From Thalassospira xianhensis MCCC 1A02616 (lineage in GTDB: Bacteria > Pseudomonadota > Alphaproteobacteria > Rhodospirillales > Thalassospiraceae), in the NCBI RefSeq assembly GCF_003326475.1, contig NZ_JPWA01000021.1, positions 1 through 64,000 of the forward strand: a stretch of DNA of 64,000 nt, given 5' to 3'. The notes under the pieces are model-generated. The model saw only the letters and a list, made by a program, of their open reading frames with translations, was not told where the DNA came from and did not search any database. Made by a program: the position numbers and the translations under genes. Each line of letters begins with the position of its first letter. Position 1 is the stretch's first letter. Below are positions 1-8,516 of the stretch, piece after piece.

Positions 1-329
1 CGTGTACCACCTGTTGTGTATCACTCGGGCAATCAAAAGAAGTTTTCTGCTGTGTGTAGGAGCTATCCCCGATCTCCCCGGGGGCACCATCGCTTTTGTC
101 TTGGGCAAAGCGGTTCTATAATCGTGTCGCTTCCTCTCCATTCTGAATCGAAGGTTCGTGAGATAGGCGCCAAGTGGTCCTAGGGCTAGGACTTATTGTC
201 ATTCAGATTTGATCATGCGCGCGACAAAGGTTCAGTAGTGCGATAACGCAAGGAACCCTTGTCATGAAATATGAAACAAGGGTTCCGTTACGGGGACCGT
301 ATTTATCAAACCACTAAGAAATACAGTTG
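1..329. other. Intergenic left edge, no gene seen
   Basis: I find no convincing coding sequence, tRNA or repeat family here. The only structure is the inverted repeat at 252-286, listed separately. The stretch lies downstream of the leftward carbohydrate ABC operon, so it is probably its 3' flank plus the edge of whatever gene lies left of the window. Confidence 0.6.
252..286 (-). terminator. Hairpin downstream of the sugar ABC operon
   Basis: GGAACCCTTGT (252-262) pairs perfectly with ACAAGGGTTCC (276-286), giving an 11-bp stem and a 13-nt loop. It lies 44 nt past the stop of the ATPase gene. Read leftward it is followed by only a weak T tract (TTGCGTT), so it may be a Rho-assisted terminator or an mRNA 3'-end stabiliser rather than a strong intrinsic terminator. 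Confidence 0.55.
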
Positions 330-1361
330 TTAGTTGATGCGACAGCCATCTTTTGTGAACAGGTGCAGCGCATTTGGCATGGTCTTCAAGGCAACCTGGT
401 CGCCAACAATCAGTTTTGAGCCAACAGGTTGTTCAACGATGATCGGGGCATGACTGCCGATCTGGGCGTGAACAAGACAGGTGTTTCCTAAATACTCCAC
501 CAGCCGCACCGTTGCCGACATAATGCCGTTGCCTTCCGGAACAATATCAAAGCTATCCGGGCGAATGCCGCAGTATTGAGCGTCGGCGGGAAGTTGCATC
601 TGATCACGCAGAGAAACAAAATCTCCCTCAAGCTCGAAGATGTTCATCTTTGGTGCACCGATGAACTGCGCGGCAAAGAGGTTTTTCGGTCTTTCATACA
701 GATCACGCGGAGAGCCTATCTGTTCAATTTGGCCGCCTCGTAACAGGACGATTTTGTCTGCCAAGGTCATGGCTTCGACCTGATCATGGGTGACATAAAT
801 CATGGTGCGTCTCAGCCGGGTGTGAAGTTCCGATATCTGGGTGCGCATATGCACGCGAAGCTCGGCATCAAGGTTTGATAGAGGCTCGTCGAAAAGGAAC
901 GTTTCTGGTTGACCAACAATCGCCCGGCCAATGGCCACACGTTGTCGCTGACCACCAGAAAGCTCACGAGGAAATCGTTCGGTGAGCTTGTCGAGCTGTA
1001 GCATTGTGACAGCCTCATTTACGAGGCTGTCGATTTCTGCCTTGGGCGTTTTGCGAACTTTCAGGCCAAAGGCAATATTTTCGCGGACCGTCAGATGCGG
1101 ATAAAGCGCGTAGGACTGAAAGACCATCGCAATGCCCCGTTTTGCCGGTGCTATATCGTTCATGCGGTCGCCATCAATCTCGAACGTTCCGACAGTAATG
1201 TCTTCAAGGCCCGCAATCATACGCAGCAAGGTCGATTTTCCGCATCCCGAAGGTCCGACAAAAACGCAGAACTCTCCATCTTCGATGGTTAGATCAATGC
1301 CTTTGATAACTTCGACCGGACCATAGGATTTTCTGACATCTTTTAGTTCAAGTTTCGCCAT
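330..1361 (-). CDS. Carbohydrate ABC transporter ATPase, MalK/UgpC type
   Basis: This is the energising subunit of a sugar importer, 343 aa. It has Walker A GPSGCGKS at residues 36-43, Q-loop in FQSYALYPH (81-89), ABC signature LSGGQ (134-138), Walker B FLFDEP (155-160) and a C-terminal OB-type regulatory extension of about 110 residues, the MalK/UgpC architecture. It is the last gene of the leftward operon and starts 3 nt after the FAD oxidoreductase gene. The cognate membrane subunits are the MalF- and MalG-like proteins upstream. The substrate cannot be read from the sequence; a sugar, polyol or glycerophosphodiester is typical of the family. Confidence 0.93.
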   Translation of the reverse strand: MAKLELKDVRKSYGPVEVIKGIDLTIEDGEFCVFVGPSGCGKSTLLRMIAGLEDITVGTFEIDGDRMNDIAPAKRGIAMVFQSYALYPHLTVRENIAFGLKVRKTPKAEIDSLVNEAVTMLQLDKLTERFPRELSGGQRQRVAIGRAIVGQPETFLFDEPLSNLDAELRVHMRTQISELHTRLRRTMIYVTHDQVEAMTLADKIVLLRGGQIEQIGSPRDLYERPKNLFAAQFIGAPKMNIFELEGDFVSLRDQMQLPADAQYCGIRPDSFDIVPEGNGIMSATVRLVEYLGNTCLVHAQIGSHAPIIVEQPVGSKLIVGDQVALKTMPNALHLFTKDGCRIN

Positions 1362-1364
1362 GGC

Positions 1365-2984
1365 TTACTCCACGCGCCCGAACAGTTCGAGCCTTGGTGT
1401 TTCACGGATATGTTTTGGCCATGAAAGCGGGATGTCAAAGCGCGAGGTCAGGAGTTTCTGGAAGTCTTTCAGCTTGTCGGCTGTTTCACGTACCGCGCGC
1501 GGGCTAAGGTCATTCTCAAGGCAATAGGCAGCTAGGGCGCCGACGCTCTCCCCAATGTTCCACTCAACCGGATGGAGGCGATAGCAGCCGTTGGTGATAT
1601 GGGTCGTGCCAATGTTTTTGCAGGCTGGAAGCAGGTTTTTGACCCGTTGGGGGATCAGGCTTCCCAGCGGAATCTGGAACGGCCAGTTTGCTATATCGAC
1701 ATAGTTGCGTGGGGCGGTGGAAGGATGCAGGTCTATGCGATAGCTGCCAACCCCGACCGAATCATGGAACTGTTCAGCACCAACCAGACCTTCGCGGGCA
1801 TCAATACCAACATGGTTCTCGGTTACAGTGAACAGGGCCTTGATGCGGCGGCTTTCGCGGATATAGGGCGCAATGGTTAAACCATCGAGTGTACCCATTG
1901 CATTGCCCGCTGGCTTCAGGCCTCGATAACCATAGCCGCCGTCATGACGGGGGGCTTCAGTCTGCATCCAGTAAAGCATGGACAAAGAAAGTTGACGCGC
2001 GCCTTCTAGATGCATCTTTGCTTCTTCCGGAGAAACGCCAACAATCGGCCCGTCGCAATAGTCAATTTGTGGCCAGTTCACCAGACATATGTCTGAGCTG
2101 TATTGATCGCCTGTGTGATTGCGGCGATAGAAAATCCGGCGATAGTGCCAGTTGTCCGGGGCGAACTCAGCATCACTGTCACCAACGAACAGCGGACGGT
2201 TATCTGGTTCCAGCGTGACTGGGTTTGGCCCAACAAATGACAGTTGCTTGTCCGGCCAGAAGTCGAGTTTGTAATTGCGCCAGTAATCGTAATCGCGAGG
2301 CCGTTCGATGGTGTGGTCTTCGTCCGGGTGGTAGCTCATGGCGAAGCACCAACTAACAGCCTGCTGATCATTCGGATCCGCATCGCCTTCAAGGGCGGAT
2401 GGTTCACCGGTTTCCGCCCGGCTTTCAGCACCGATGACATGTTCCACATCCCCGAGCTCAAGCAAATCACCGAGTTCGGTGGCATCGGCGAAATAATCAC
2501 CGGTCAAAAGCATTTCGCCATATTCGGCCGATATGACCGTGACGGACTTAAAGCTGTCATCTTTGCTCTCAACCGCGATCGGCTTGGTATTCAGAAGGAC
2601 GGTCAACCGATCCGTTGCAAACCATGGGGCAAGCAGGGCATCAATCGCCGCAACACCGGCACGCGGTTCTGCACAGATCGGCGAGACATTGCCGCTTCCC
2701 GGGTTAAAGTTTTCAGACGCATGTGCTGCGTCGGTCAACGGATAGTTCCGACGATAATATTCACGGATTTCATGCCGGAGTTGCTTGTAGCTTGCGGTCG
2801 AGCCGTCAGTCTCGATCCAGGGATTTTCATCTGGCGGTACGGCTTGGGTTGTTAACTGGCCGCCAAGCCATTTGAATTCTTCGGTCAGGATGACGCTGCG
2901 GCCCAATTTGAGTGCTGAAAGTGCTGCTGACACACCACCAAGTCCGCCTCCGATGATAACGATATCAGAGTGAAGTTCTTTCAT
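1365..2984 (-). CDS. FAD-dependent oxidoreductase embedded in sugar ABC operon
   Basis: A 539-aa flavoprotein of the FAD_oxidored type. It opens with a dinucleotide-binding fold: a beta strand, then GGGLGG at residues 12-17, then WLGGQLTTQ near residue 40. There is no signal peptide, so it should be cytoplasmic. It sits between the MalG-like permease (4 nt upstream) and the ATPase gene (3 nt downstream), so it is co-translated with the importer and probably acts on the imported compound. I do not recognise a closer family of known substrate. Oxidation of a sugar, polyol or cyclitol is an inference from context only. Confidence 0.8.
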   Translation of the reverse strand: MKELHSDIVIIGGGLGGVSAALSALKLGRSVILTEEFKWLGGQLTTQAVPPDENPWIETDGSTASYKQLRHEIREYYRRNYPLTDAAHASENFNPGSGNVSPICAEPRAGVAAIDALLAPWFATDRLTVLLNTKPIAVESKDDSFKSVTVISAEYGEMLLTGDYFADATELGDLLELGDVEHVIGAESRAETGEPSALEGDADPNDQQAVSWCFAMSYHPDEDHTIERPRDYDYWRNYKLDFWPDKQLSFVGPNPVTLEPDNRPLFVGDSDAEFAPDNWHYRRIFYRRNHTGDQYSSDICLVNWPQIDYCDGPIVGVSPEEAKMHLEGARQLSLSMLYWMQTEAPRHDGGYGYRGLKPAGNAMGTLDGLTIAPYIRESRRIKALFTVTENHVGIDAREGLVGAEQFHDSVGVGSYRIDLHPSTAPRNYVDIANWPFQIPLGSLIPQRVKNLLPACKNIGTTHITNGCYRLHPVEWNIGESVGALAAYCLENDLSPRAVRETADKLKDFQKLLTSRFDIPLSWPKHIRETPRLELFGRVE

Positions 2985-2988
2985 TTCA

Positions 2989-3831
2989 TTAACCTTTCAC
3001 GCCAGACATGGCGAAGCTTTCAACGATTTGGCGTTGGGCCAGCACGTAGACGATGAGCATGGGAATAACGGCAAGCGCGGTTGCTGCGAGTTGCAGATGC
3101 CAAAGCGGTAGGCCGTATGTGTCGGTGAAGTTTGCGAGCGCCAAAGGAAGGGTGAACAATTCAATGTCGTTCACAAAAACCAGCGGCTCGAGGAACAGGT
3201 TCCAAGAGAACAGGAAGGTGATGATACCAACTGCCGACAGGGCTGGTTTGGACAGAGGCAGGGCAATCTTGAAGTAAACGCCAAACCGTGAAAGGCCATC
3301 CATGCGTCCGGCTTCTTCAAGCTCCTTGGGCAGAGCCAGAAAATACTGGCGCATTAAAAACGTCGCCATCACGCCCTGAGACCCAAAAAGCGGCAGTAGG
3401 ATAAGCGGCATATGGCTGTTCATCAGACCCAGTTCTTTCATCAGAAAGAAGTTGGGAATGATGGTGACTTCTTCTGGCATCATCAGGGCCGATACCAGGA
3501 CCAGCAAGATGAAGGCGCTGCCGCCAAAGCGCAGGCGTGCCAGCGCATATCCCGCCATCGACGAGATGAACAATGTCGCGATGGTGACAACAATCGCTAT
3601 ATAGAGCGAATTGAAATACTGTCTTGCGAAAGGTTGATAGGCGAAGACCTCCGAAAAATTTGACCAGTGAATCTTCGCCGGAACAAGCGACGAGGATGCA
3701 AAGACATCAGTCTGTCCCTTAAGTGCCCCCGAAAGCATCCACAGAAAGGGAAACACAAAAGGGATGGCAAGTGCGCAAAGGCCAACAATCCAGCATATGC
3801 GCGTAATTTTCTGCTGTGTTCTGTAGTTCAT
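2989..3831 (-). CDS. Carbohydrate ABC permease, MalG type
   Basis: Inner-membrane subunit of the sugar importer, 280 aa with six predicted membrane segments. The cytoplasmic EAA loop reads EEAGRMDGLSRFGVYFKIALP, the ATPase-docking motif of the MalG family, and the C-terminus ends in the usual Q-R-x-I-V-E-S-F-A-M-S-G-V-K-G pattern. It overlaps the MalF-like gene by 4 nt (ATGA), which indicates translational coupling. Confidence 0.92.
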   Translation of the reverse strand: MNYRTQQKITRICWIVGLCALAIPFVFPFLWMLSGALKGQTDVFASSSLVPAKIHWSNFSEVFAYQPFARQYFNSLYIAIVVTIATLFISSMAGYALARLRFGGSAFILLVLVSALMMPEEVTIIPNFFLMKELGLMNSHMPLILLPLFGSQGVMATFLMRQYFLALPKELEEAGRMDGLSRFGVYFKIALPLSKPALSAVGIITFLFSWNLFLEPLVFVNDIELFTLPLALANFTDTYGLPLWHLQLAATALAVIPMLIVYVLAQRQIVESFAMSGVKG

Positions 3832-4727
3832 TTGCGGGAGGCCTTCAGTAGCATCTGCACGATCGTAAGCATCAGAATCAGAGCGAACAGGACAACAGCA
3901 AGAGCTGCGGCGTAGCCGGTGTTGAAAAACTTGAAGCCCTGTTCGTATATGTAAAAAGCCAGAACCATCGTGCCGTTCTGCGGGCCACCACCGGTCATCA
4001 GGTAGATGTGATCAAAAACCTTGAGCGACCCGACAACCGTAATCACCATGATGACAAGCGTGGTCGGAGCGAGGAGCGGCCAGGTGATGCGGCGGAAAAT
4101 TTCCCAACCATTTGCACCTTCAAGCCTTGCGGCCTCCTCGTAATCACGGGGGATCGATTGCAGGGCCGCGATATAGAGAATCATGTTCAGGCCAACGGTC
4201 TTGAGAACACGGGTGAAGATGACCGATACCATTGCCCAGTCAGGCTCATGCAGCCAGTTGGGACCATCAATGCCAAAAATCGAAAGCCCCTGATTGACCG
4301 CACCACTTTCGTGTTGAAGCAGAAAAGTCCAGATAATGGCCCAGGCAACAGCTGATGTGATGACAGGCGCGAAAAAGACTGTTCGGAAAAATACCGCACC
4401 GGGTCGCGATTTTGACAGGGCAAGTGCCAAGCCCAGTGCCATGGCCATGTTGAGCGGAACCAGTCCAGCGGCGAAGACCAGAGAGTTCACAAGAACATCC
4501 CAGAAGGTTTCATTGCGGGTCAATGCATCGACATAGTTTGCCATACCGACAAACCGTGACTGTTGACTAAGCAGGTTCCATTCGGTCGTGCTGTAATAAA
4601 AAACGGCGATCAGCGGACCGACAAAAAATATCAGAAACCCCGTCAGGATCGGACTTACGAAGAGCCATCCGGTTATGGCCTCTCTGGTCTTGAGTGAGAG
4701 GGATGGCCCCTTGCGGACAGCGGACAT
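3828..4727 (-). CDS. Carbohydrate ABC permease, MalF type
   Basis: Partner permease of 299 aa. An open frame extends 58 codons further upstream, but I place the start at the ATG at 4727 because AAGGAAG precedes it at good spacing and because the upstream extension would run through a strong RNA hairpin and has no membrane-protein character. The protein has about six membrane segments and the EAA loop EEAARLEGANGWEIFRRI. It is preceded by the hairpin at 4764-4798 and overlaps the MalG-like gene. Confidence 0.92.
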   Translation of the reverse strand: MSAVRKGPSLSLKTREAITGWLFVSPILTGFLIFFVGPLIAVFYYSTTEWNLLSQQSRFVGMANYVDALTRNETFWDVLVNSLVFAAGLVPLNMAMALGLALALSKSRPGAVFFRTVFFAPVITSAVAWAIIWTFLLQHESGAVNQGLSIFGIDGPNWLHEPDWAMVSVIFTRVLKTVGLNMILYIAALQSIPRDYEEAARLEGANGWEIFRRITWPLLAPTTLVIMVITVVGSLKVFDHIYLMTGGGPQNGTMVLAFYIYEQGFKFFNTGYAAALAVVLFALILMLTIVQMLLKASRK

Positions 4728-4763
4728 GTTCGCTTCCTTAGAAGGGAGGTTGGGTGGTTGCCG

Positions 4764-4798
4764 TGCCATCGCTGCAGTACTGGCGGGCAGCGATGGCA
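4764..4798 (-). terminator. Intercistronic hairpin after the binding-protein gene
   Basis: TGCCATCGCTGC (4764-4775) and GCAGCGATGGCA (4787-4798) form a perfect 12-bp stem with an 11-nt loop. It lies in the 104-nt gap between the binding-protein stop and the MalF-like start. There is no T tract on the leftward transcript, so it is more likely an mRNA-stabilising or processing hairpin that favours binding-protein expression than a full terminator. Confidence 0.6.
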
Positions 4799-4831
4799 GG
4801 CTTCGGCAAAGGTTGTGGGACGCGCCTGTGG

Positions 4832-6091
4832 TCAGAGAAGCGGCGAAATGCTGCTGCAGAGCTTTTTCAGGGTTGCAGGAACATCGGCATCCTTGGACCA
4901 AAGCGCGTCAAAGTTGGGCCTTGCTTCTGCTTCGATTTGCGGGAAACGCTGATGGCTAGGCAGTACCGACCCGTTTTCAATTCCCTGTGCAACAAAGGTC
5001 ATCTGCTCGGGTGCGACTGCTGCATTGCTTGTCAGGAAACTGTTCGCCTCCAGAACCGATTTACGTGCTGGCGGGAAGAAGGCAGCCATTTTCGCAACGT
5101 TTTCCTTGTTGGTCATATGGGCAAGGAATTCGGCGGCCAGTTCCTTGTGCTTGCCTTGTGCGAAGGCGACCACTGCGGCCTGACCGACTGTTGAGGCATC
5201 GCCAGCCGGACCGAATGGGAGCGGAGCAAGGCCCCATTCAAAGGTTGCCTCAGACAGTTTGGAGACGCGCGAAATCTGGGTCATGGTCAAAGCGGCATTT
5301 CCCGAGAAGAAATCACCCTGTTCACCAGGCGGGACCGTAGAGCCATCTGCGTAAACCATGTCATGGAATAGCTGTACGGCTTGGGCCGCAAGAGAGCTGT
5401 CAAGTTTACAGCTGTCACCTTCCCAGGCCGAACCGCCATATGCGCGAATGATCGGGACAAGGGTATGCCAGACACGGCTTCCATATCCCTGGCCGTCAAA
5501 GGTTTCAAAGCCCCAGATGCCCGAAGATGCATCACGTAGATCCTTGGCATCGGCTCTGAGTTGTTCCCAGGTCCACGTACCGTCCTTTACTCGCTGGTCG
5601 GGTGTTTCGAGGTCAGCTGCATCATAGAGCGATTTGTTGAAATAGATCAGAAACGGCGAGGTCGAAAAGGGAATGCCATAAGTCGCATCGCTTGTTTCCC
5701 AAAGTCCCATGGCTGGCTGGGAAAAGTCAGCGTAATCATAACCATCTGTCGACTTGAGCGTTTCGGCTACGTCGGCAAGGGCTCCCGCTTCAACAAAGGC
5801 AGGTGCGGAATTTTCCAGGAGCCACCCAAGATCAGGGGGATTGCCACCTGCCATTTGCAAGGTGATTTTCTGAACATAATCACCAAACGGGATCGTGTCG
5901 AAACGCACGGTTACATCCGGATGCGTGGCGGTGAAACTATCGGCAATTTCACCAAGCATCTGGAGGTGGGCCTCGCTTCCGGTCCAAACCGTAAACCTCA
6001 GTTCTTCAGCTATGGCTGTGTTGGCAGCAAATCCGAGCGACGCCGATATTGCTGCCGAGTAAATTAAGCGCTTAATCACAAAGTCAGACAT
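4832..6091 (-). CDS. Extracellular sugar-binding protein, ABC family 1
   Basis: Periplasmic solute-binding protein of 419 aa. A Sec signal peptide covers about residues 1-28, with likely cleavage after AIA. The mature part has the family-1 layout (LRFTVWTGSEAHLQM..., then PDVTVRFDTIPFGDY and GNPPDLGWL). It is the first structural gene after the LacI-type regulator. Codons 6-10 (I-K-R-L-I) are encoded by a perfect copy of the regulator's palindrome, so the signal-peptide sequence appears to double as an operator. The ligand is unknown. Confidence 0.92.
   Translation of the reverse strand: MSDFVIKRLIYSAAISASLGFAANTAIAEELRFTVWTGSEAHLQMLGEIADSFTATHPDVTVRFDTIPFGDYVQKITLQMAGGNPPDLGWLLENSAPAFVEAGALADVAETLKSTDGYDYADFSQPAMGLWETSDATYGIPFSTSPFLIYFNKSLYDAADLETPDQRVKDGTWTWEQLRADAKDLRDASSGIWGFETFDGQGYGSRVWHTLVPIIRAYGGSAWEGDSCKLDSSLAAQAVQLFHDMVYADGSTVPPGEQGDFFSGNAALTMTQISRVSKLSEATFEWGLAPLPFGPAGDASTVGQAAVVAFAQGKHKELAAEFLAHMTNKENVAKMAAFFPPARKSVLEANSFLTSNAAVAPEQMTFVAQGIENGSVLPSHQRFPQIEAEARPNFDALWSKDADVPATLKKLCSSISPLL
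6063..6076. promoter_or_regulatory. LacI-type operator inside the binding-protein coding sequence
   Basis: ATTAAGCGCTTAAT, a perfect 14-bp palindrome with the central CG typical of LacI-family operators. It is identical to the site at 7185-7198 in front of the regulator gene and lies at codons 6-10 of the binding-protein gene. It could act as a roadblock or as a looping partner about 1.1 kb from the promoter sites. Confidence 0.75.
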
Positions 6092-6120
6092 ATCCTACTT
6101 CCTCCCGATTATCGTTGGAT

Positions 6121-7161
6121 TTAGATTTTTGTAAGCGTAGTGCCTGGGACGAGGCCACATGGAAGTGTGGCTTTGATAGCGGCGCCATTCGGATTGCTGA
6201 TCCGCGAAATAAGGTTGCGAACGGCCAGTTCACCCATTTCTTCACGCGGAACCGAAATACGCGTCCAGCGTTCAACATCGGCTGACCGGTTCAGAGGTGC
6301 AGCAAGCGCAACAATGGAAATGGTTTCCGGGATGCTTCCATGCTGCGCGGCGACCTGCTGTTCCAGTGCCACGGCATGTTTGAATGTTTCGGTCAGAACG
6401 ACTGTGTTGCCGTCATCAAGACATGTGCGAAGCCAGTCGGAATTGATGTCTTCTGCAGTCAAACGTTCGACGGAAAGCTTCAAGCCGTTACCCTGTTTCT
6501 TAAGGAAACCAGCTTCGCGGTCGGCATTCTGTTCACGAACCTTGGTCGCGCCAACAAATTTAAGCGTGCGATGACCATATTCAGCACAGAGGTCCACTAC
6601 GTCGGAAACCGCTGTAGTGTAATCAGCAGCAACCCAGTTCAGGTCCGCGTCCTTGGTATCGCGGCGTCCGATGGTGACGAATGGGAAACCGGTATCATGG
6701 AGTTGTTTGAGTTCGCTCTTATCCGGTTCTTCTCCCAGCAGGATCGCACCGTCCGCAACACCCATCCTGTTGGCCCCGTTAGGGAAAATGCTTCGTGGAC
6801 CCTGTTCGAATGAGGACGAGGTAAACAGCAGCAGGTCTTGCCCAAGCTGCATTGCACCGCGTTCGATACCAAGCAGGAACGGATAGAAGAAGTTCTCGCT
6901 GTCGGATGGGAAAATTGCTTCATAGGTGAAGACACCAATAATGTTGCGTTTACCGCCAGCAAGGGACTGGGCAACGACGTTTGGCGCATAACCCAGCGCT
7001 TCCATGGCATCACGAACGCGCTTTTCCGCATCCTTGCCAACACGGATTGTTTTGCCGGGTTTAGAAGAGATCACCGCAGAGACGACAGCAGTTGATACGC
7101 CTGCCATTACTGCAACATCACTTTGGGTCGCACGTTTCACACGGCCTTGCCTGTTGGTCAC
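6121..7161 (-). CDS. LacI-family regulator of the sugar ABC operon
   Basis: DNA-binding repressor of 346 aa. The N-terminal HTH reads TQSDVAVMAGVSTAVVSAV, followed by the hinge segment AMEALGYAPNVVAQSLAGG and a periplasmic-binding-protein-like effector domain. The frame is open back to a TTG at 7179, but I prefer the GTG at 7161 because GGAG lies 9 nt in front of it and the TTG has no Shine-Dalgarno. The gene heads the leftward operon, 29 nt before the binding-protein gene. Two palindromes directly upstream and one inside the next gene indicate autoregulation. The inducer is probably the transported sugar or a derivative. Confidence 0.9.
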   Translation of the reverse strand: MTNRQGRVKRATQSDVAVMAGVSTAVVSAVISSKPGKTIRVGKDAEKRVRDAMEALGYAPNVVAQSLAGGKRNIIGVFTYEAIFPSDSENFFYPFLLGIERGAMQLGQDLLLFTSSSFEQGPRSIFPNGANRMGVADGAILLGEEPDKSELKQLHDTGFPFVTIGRRDTKDADLNWVAADYTTAVSDVVDLCAEYGHRTLKFVGATKVREQNADREAGFLKKQGNGLKLSVERLTAEDINSDWLRTCLDDGNTVVLTETFKHAVALEQQVAAQHGSIPETISIVALAAPLNRSADVERWTRISVPREEMGELAVRNLISRISNPNGAAIKATLPCGLVPGTTLTKI

Positions 7162-7184
7162 AGAAATAATCTCCGACAAAAATG

Positions 7185-7198
7185 ATTAAGCGCTTAAT
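7185..7198. promoter_or_regulatory. LacI-type operator, site 1
   Basis: Perfect palindrome ATTAAGCGCTTAAT, 24 nt upstream of the regulator's GTG start. It is the same sequence as the intragenic site at 6063-6076. Its central CG and symmetric arms fit LacI-family binding sites. Confidence 0.8.
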
Positions 7199-7204
7199 TT
7201 GATG

Positions 7205-7218
7205 ATTAAGCGTATAAT
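7205..7218. promoter_or_regulatory. LacI-type operator, site 2 (imperfect)
   Basis: ATTAAGCGTATAAT, an imperfect copy of site 1 whose centre lies 20 bp away, about two helical turns. That places both sites on the same face of the DNA and suits cooperative binding. With flanks it reads TGATTAAGCGTATAATCA. Confidence 0.65.
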
Positions 7219-7598
7219 CAAGTGTGCAGTTTCTGTCAATGTCATAATCAACTTGAAGACGCAGTTCACGGCAAAATCCCGACGCTGAGGTTCTTGATTG
7301 GATACGGGGAAATTCGGCATGCAGCGCGTCATCTGCCAGTTCGGAAAATCCTTCTTGTGCCTTTTGGTAAGGCGACTGAAATACAAATTGTTCTGTGATC
7401 AGCAAGCAGGAAAACGATGAGGCAGTCCTGATTGACGACCGTCAAGGAGTAGCAAGGCAAATCAATTATACTCCAGCCATCGTCAATACATTGAGCTGTT
7501 CACTCCCCTGCACAATGTATCGAAGGGCCACAGTTTATCAGGCTGTGGCCCTTTTCATATCTGTATTCCGGATCGGGATATTTGCGCGGTGGGGAAAA
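7219..7598. other. Intergenic: sugar operon promoter region and ubiV 3' flank
   Basis: No coding sequence is convincing here. The right part holds the hairpin at 7523-7555. The left part must contain the promoter of the LacI-led operon next to its operators, but I do not see -35 and -10 boxes clear enough to call. Confidence 0.55.
7523..7555 (-). terminator. Terminator downstream of ubiTUV
   Basis: AAGGGCCACAG (7523-7533) pairs with CTGTGGCCCTT (7543-7553), an 11-bp perfect stem with a 9-nt loop, 44 nt past the ubiV stop. The better T tract (TTTT) is on the plus strand, so the hairpin may be bidirectional. On the leftward transcript it is followed only by TT. Confidence 0.6.
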
Positions 7599-8516
7599 TC
7601 ATTCTGCCCGAGAACCAAGCGTTTCCTTGAGGTTCGCACCCGGAAGGCTGTGCAGAAAGCCATCCGCGAAGGCCAGATCGTTTTGTATTTCCAGCAACGA
7701 TTGCCTTACCTCGTCGGGCGAGATTTCACCATCAATCAGACGACGGTAGAGATTGGCAACACGCACCATATCAAGAGTGTGCGGTGAAATCCGGAAGGCT
7801 TTAACACCGGCATCTTTCAGATCATCAATAGCGGTTGATAATTCCAGATAGTGACTGGACAGGGTTTGCAGACCATTGACGGCAAGAAACGGTGTGTGAT
7901 CGAGCGTTTCGACATCCATGCCATCAAGGGCCTCGCCACAGACATATCGGCAGCCATCCTTGTGCAAGCCATGTGCGCGTGCAGAGTAACACCGGGCTGA
8001 TATGGCAAGCGGGACACGACCGAATATCTGGACTTCGATCTCGGCTGTTTTACGCGCGTTGCAAAGGGCTTCAATCGATGATATCGGCAATTCCCAGGGA
8101 AGCGATACGCGGTGTGCACCTTTGGAAATCAGATAGTCCAGGGTGCTTTCGTTATATGTATTGATATACGGCCCGACGACGTGTGTGTGGCCGGAAAGCA
8201 GGCCGATGGACGATATGTCGTTGGCTTCGATCAGAAGGTCCGGCATTTCGGCAATTTCACGAAGCTGGGCGATCTCGCGTTCGTTCATCACAAGGGCGAG
8301 TGTCGAGAAGACGACTTCCTTTCCGGCATTCTGAAGCCGTTCGATGATGTCGGGCAGATGTTTGTCAAAGAACGGCATGCGTTTGGCACAGACGACTTCA
8401 CCAACATGGACTGTATCAACATCGATTTCATCGGCAATGCGGGCATAGAAATCCCGTTTGCGGTTTTCATCCCAGTGAAAAAGAATGGGTCCCATGACCA
8501 GTCTTGATTTCGTCAT
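7599..8516 (-). CDS. ubiV: O2-independent ubiquinone hydroxylation protein UbiV
   Basis: U32-family protein of 305 aa. With UbiU it forms the iron-sulfur complex that hydroxylates the ubiquinone ring without O2, using prephenate as oxygen donor in the studied systems. Cys43, Cys176, Cys189 and Cys193 reproduce the four-cysteine pattern (one N-terminal Cys, then C-x12-C-x3-C) that binds the 4Fe-4S cluster of E. coli UbiV. The gene overlaps ubiU by 4 nt and is last in the leftward ubiT-ubiU-ubiV operon. Generic annotation as a U32 peptidase would be misleading, since the neighbours settle the role. Confidence 0.94.
   Translation of the reverse strand: MTKSRLVMGPILFHWDENRKRDFYARIADEIDVDTVHVGEVVCAKRMPFFDKHLPDIIERLQNAGKEVVFSTLALVMNEREIAQLREIAEMPDLLIEANDISSIGLLSGHTHVVGPYINTYNESTLDYLISKGAHRVSLPWELPISSIEALCNARKTAEIEVQIFGRVPLAISARCYSARAHGLHKDGCRYVCGEALDGMDVETLDHTPFLAVNGLQTLSSHYLELSTAIDDLKDAGVKAFRISPHTLDMVRVANLYRRLIDGEISPDEVRQSLLEIQNDLAFADGFLHSLPGANLKETLGSRAE

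Noticed and set aside
2244-2855. Rightward 203-codon frame opposite the FAD oxidoreductase
   Set aside because: Antisense to a well-supported flavoprotein gene; no recognisable domain and no start context.
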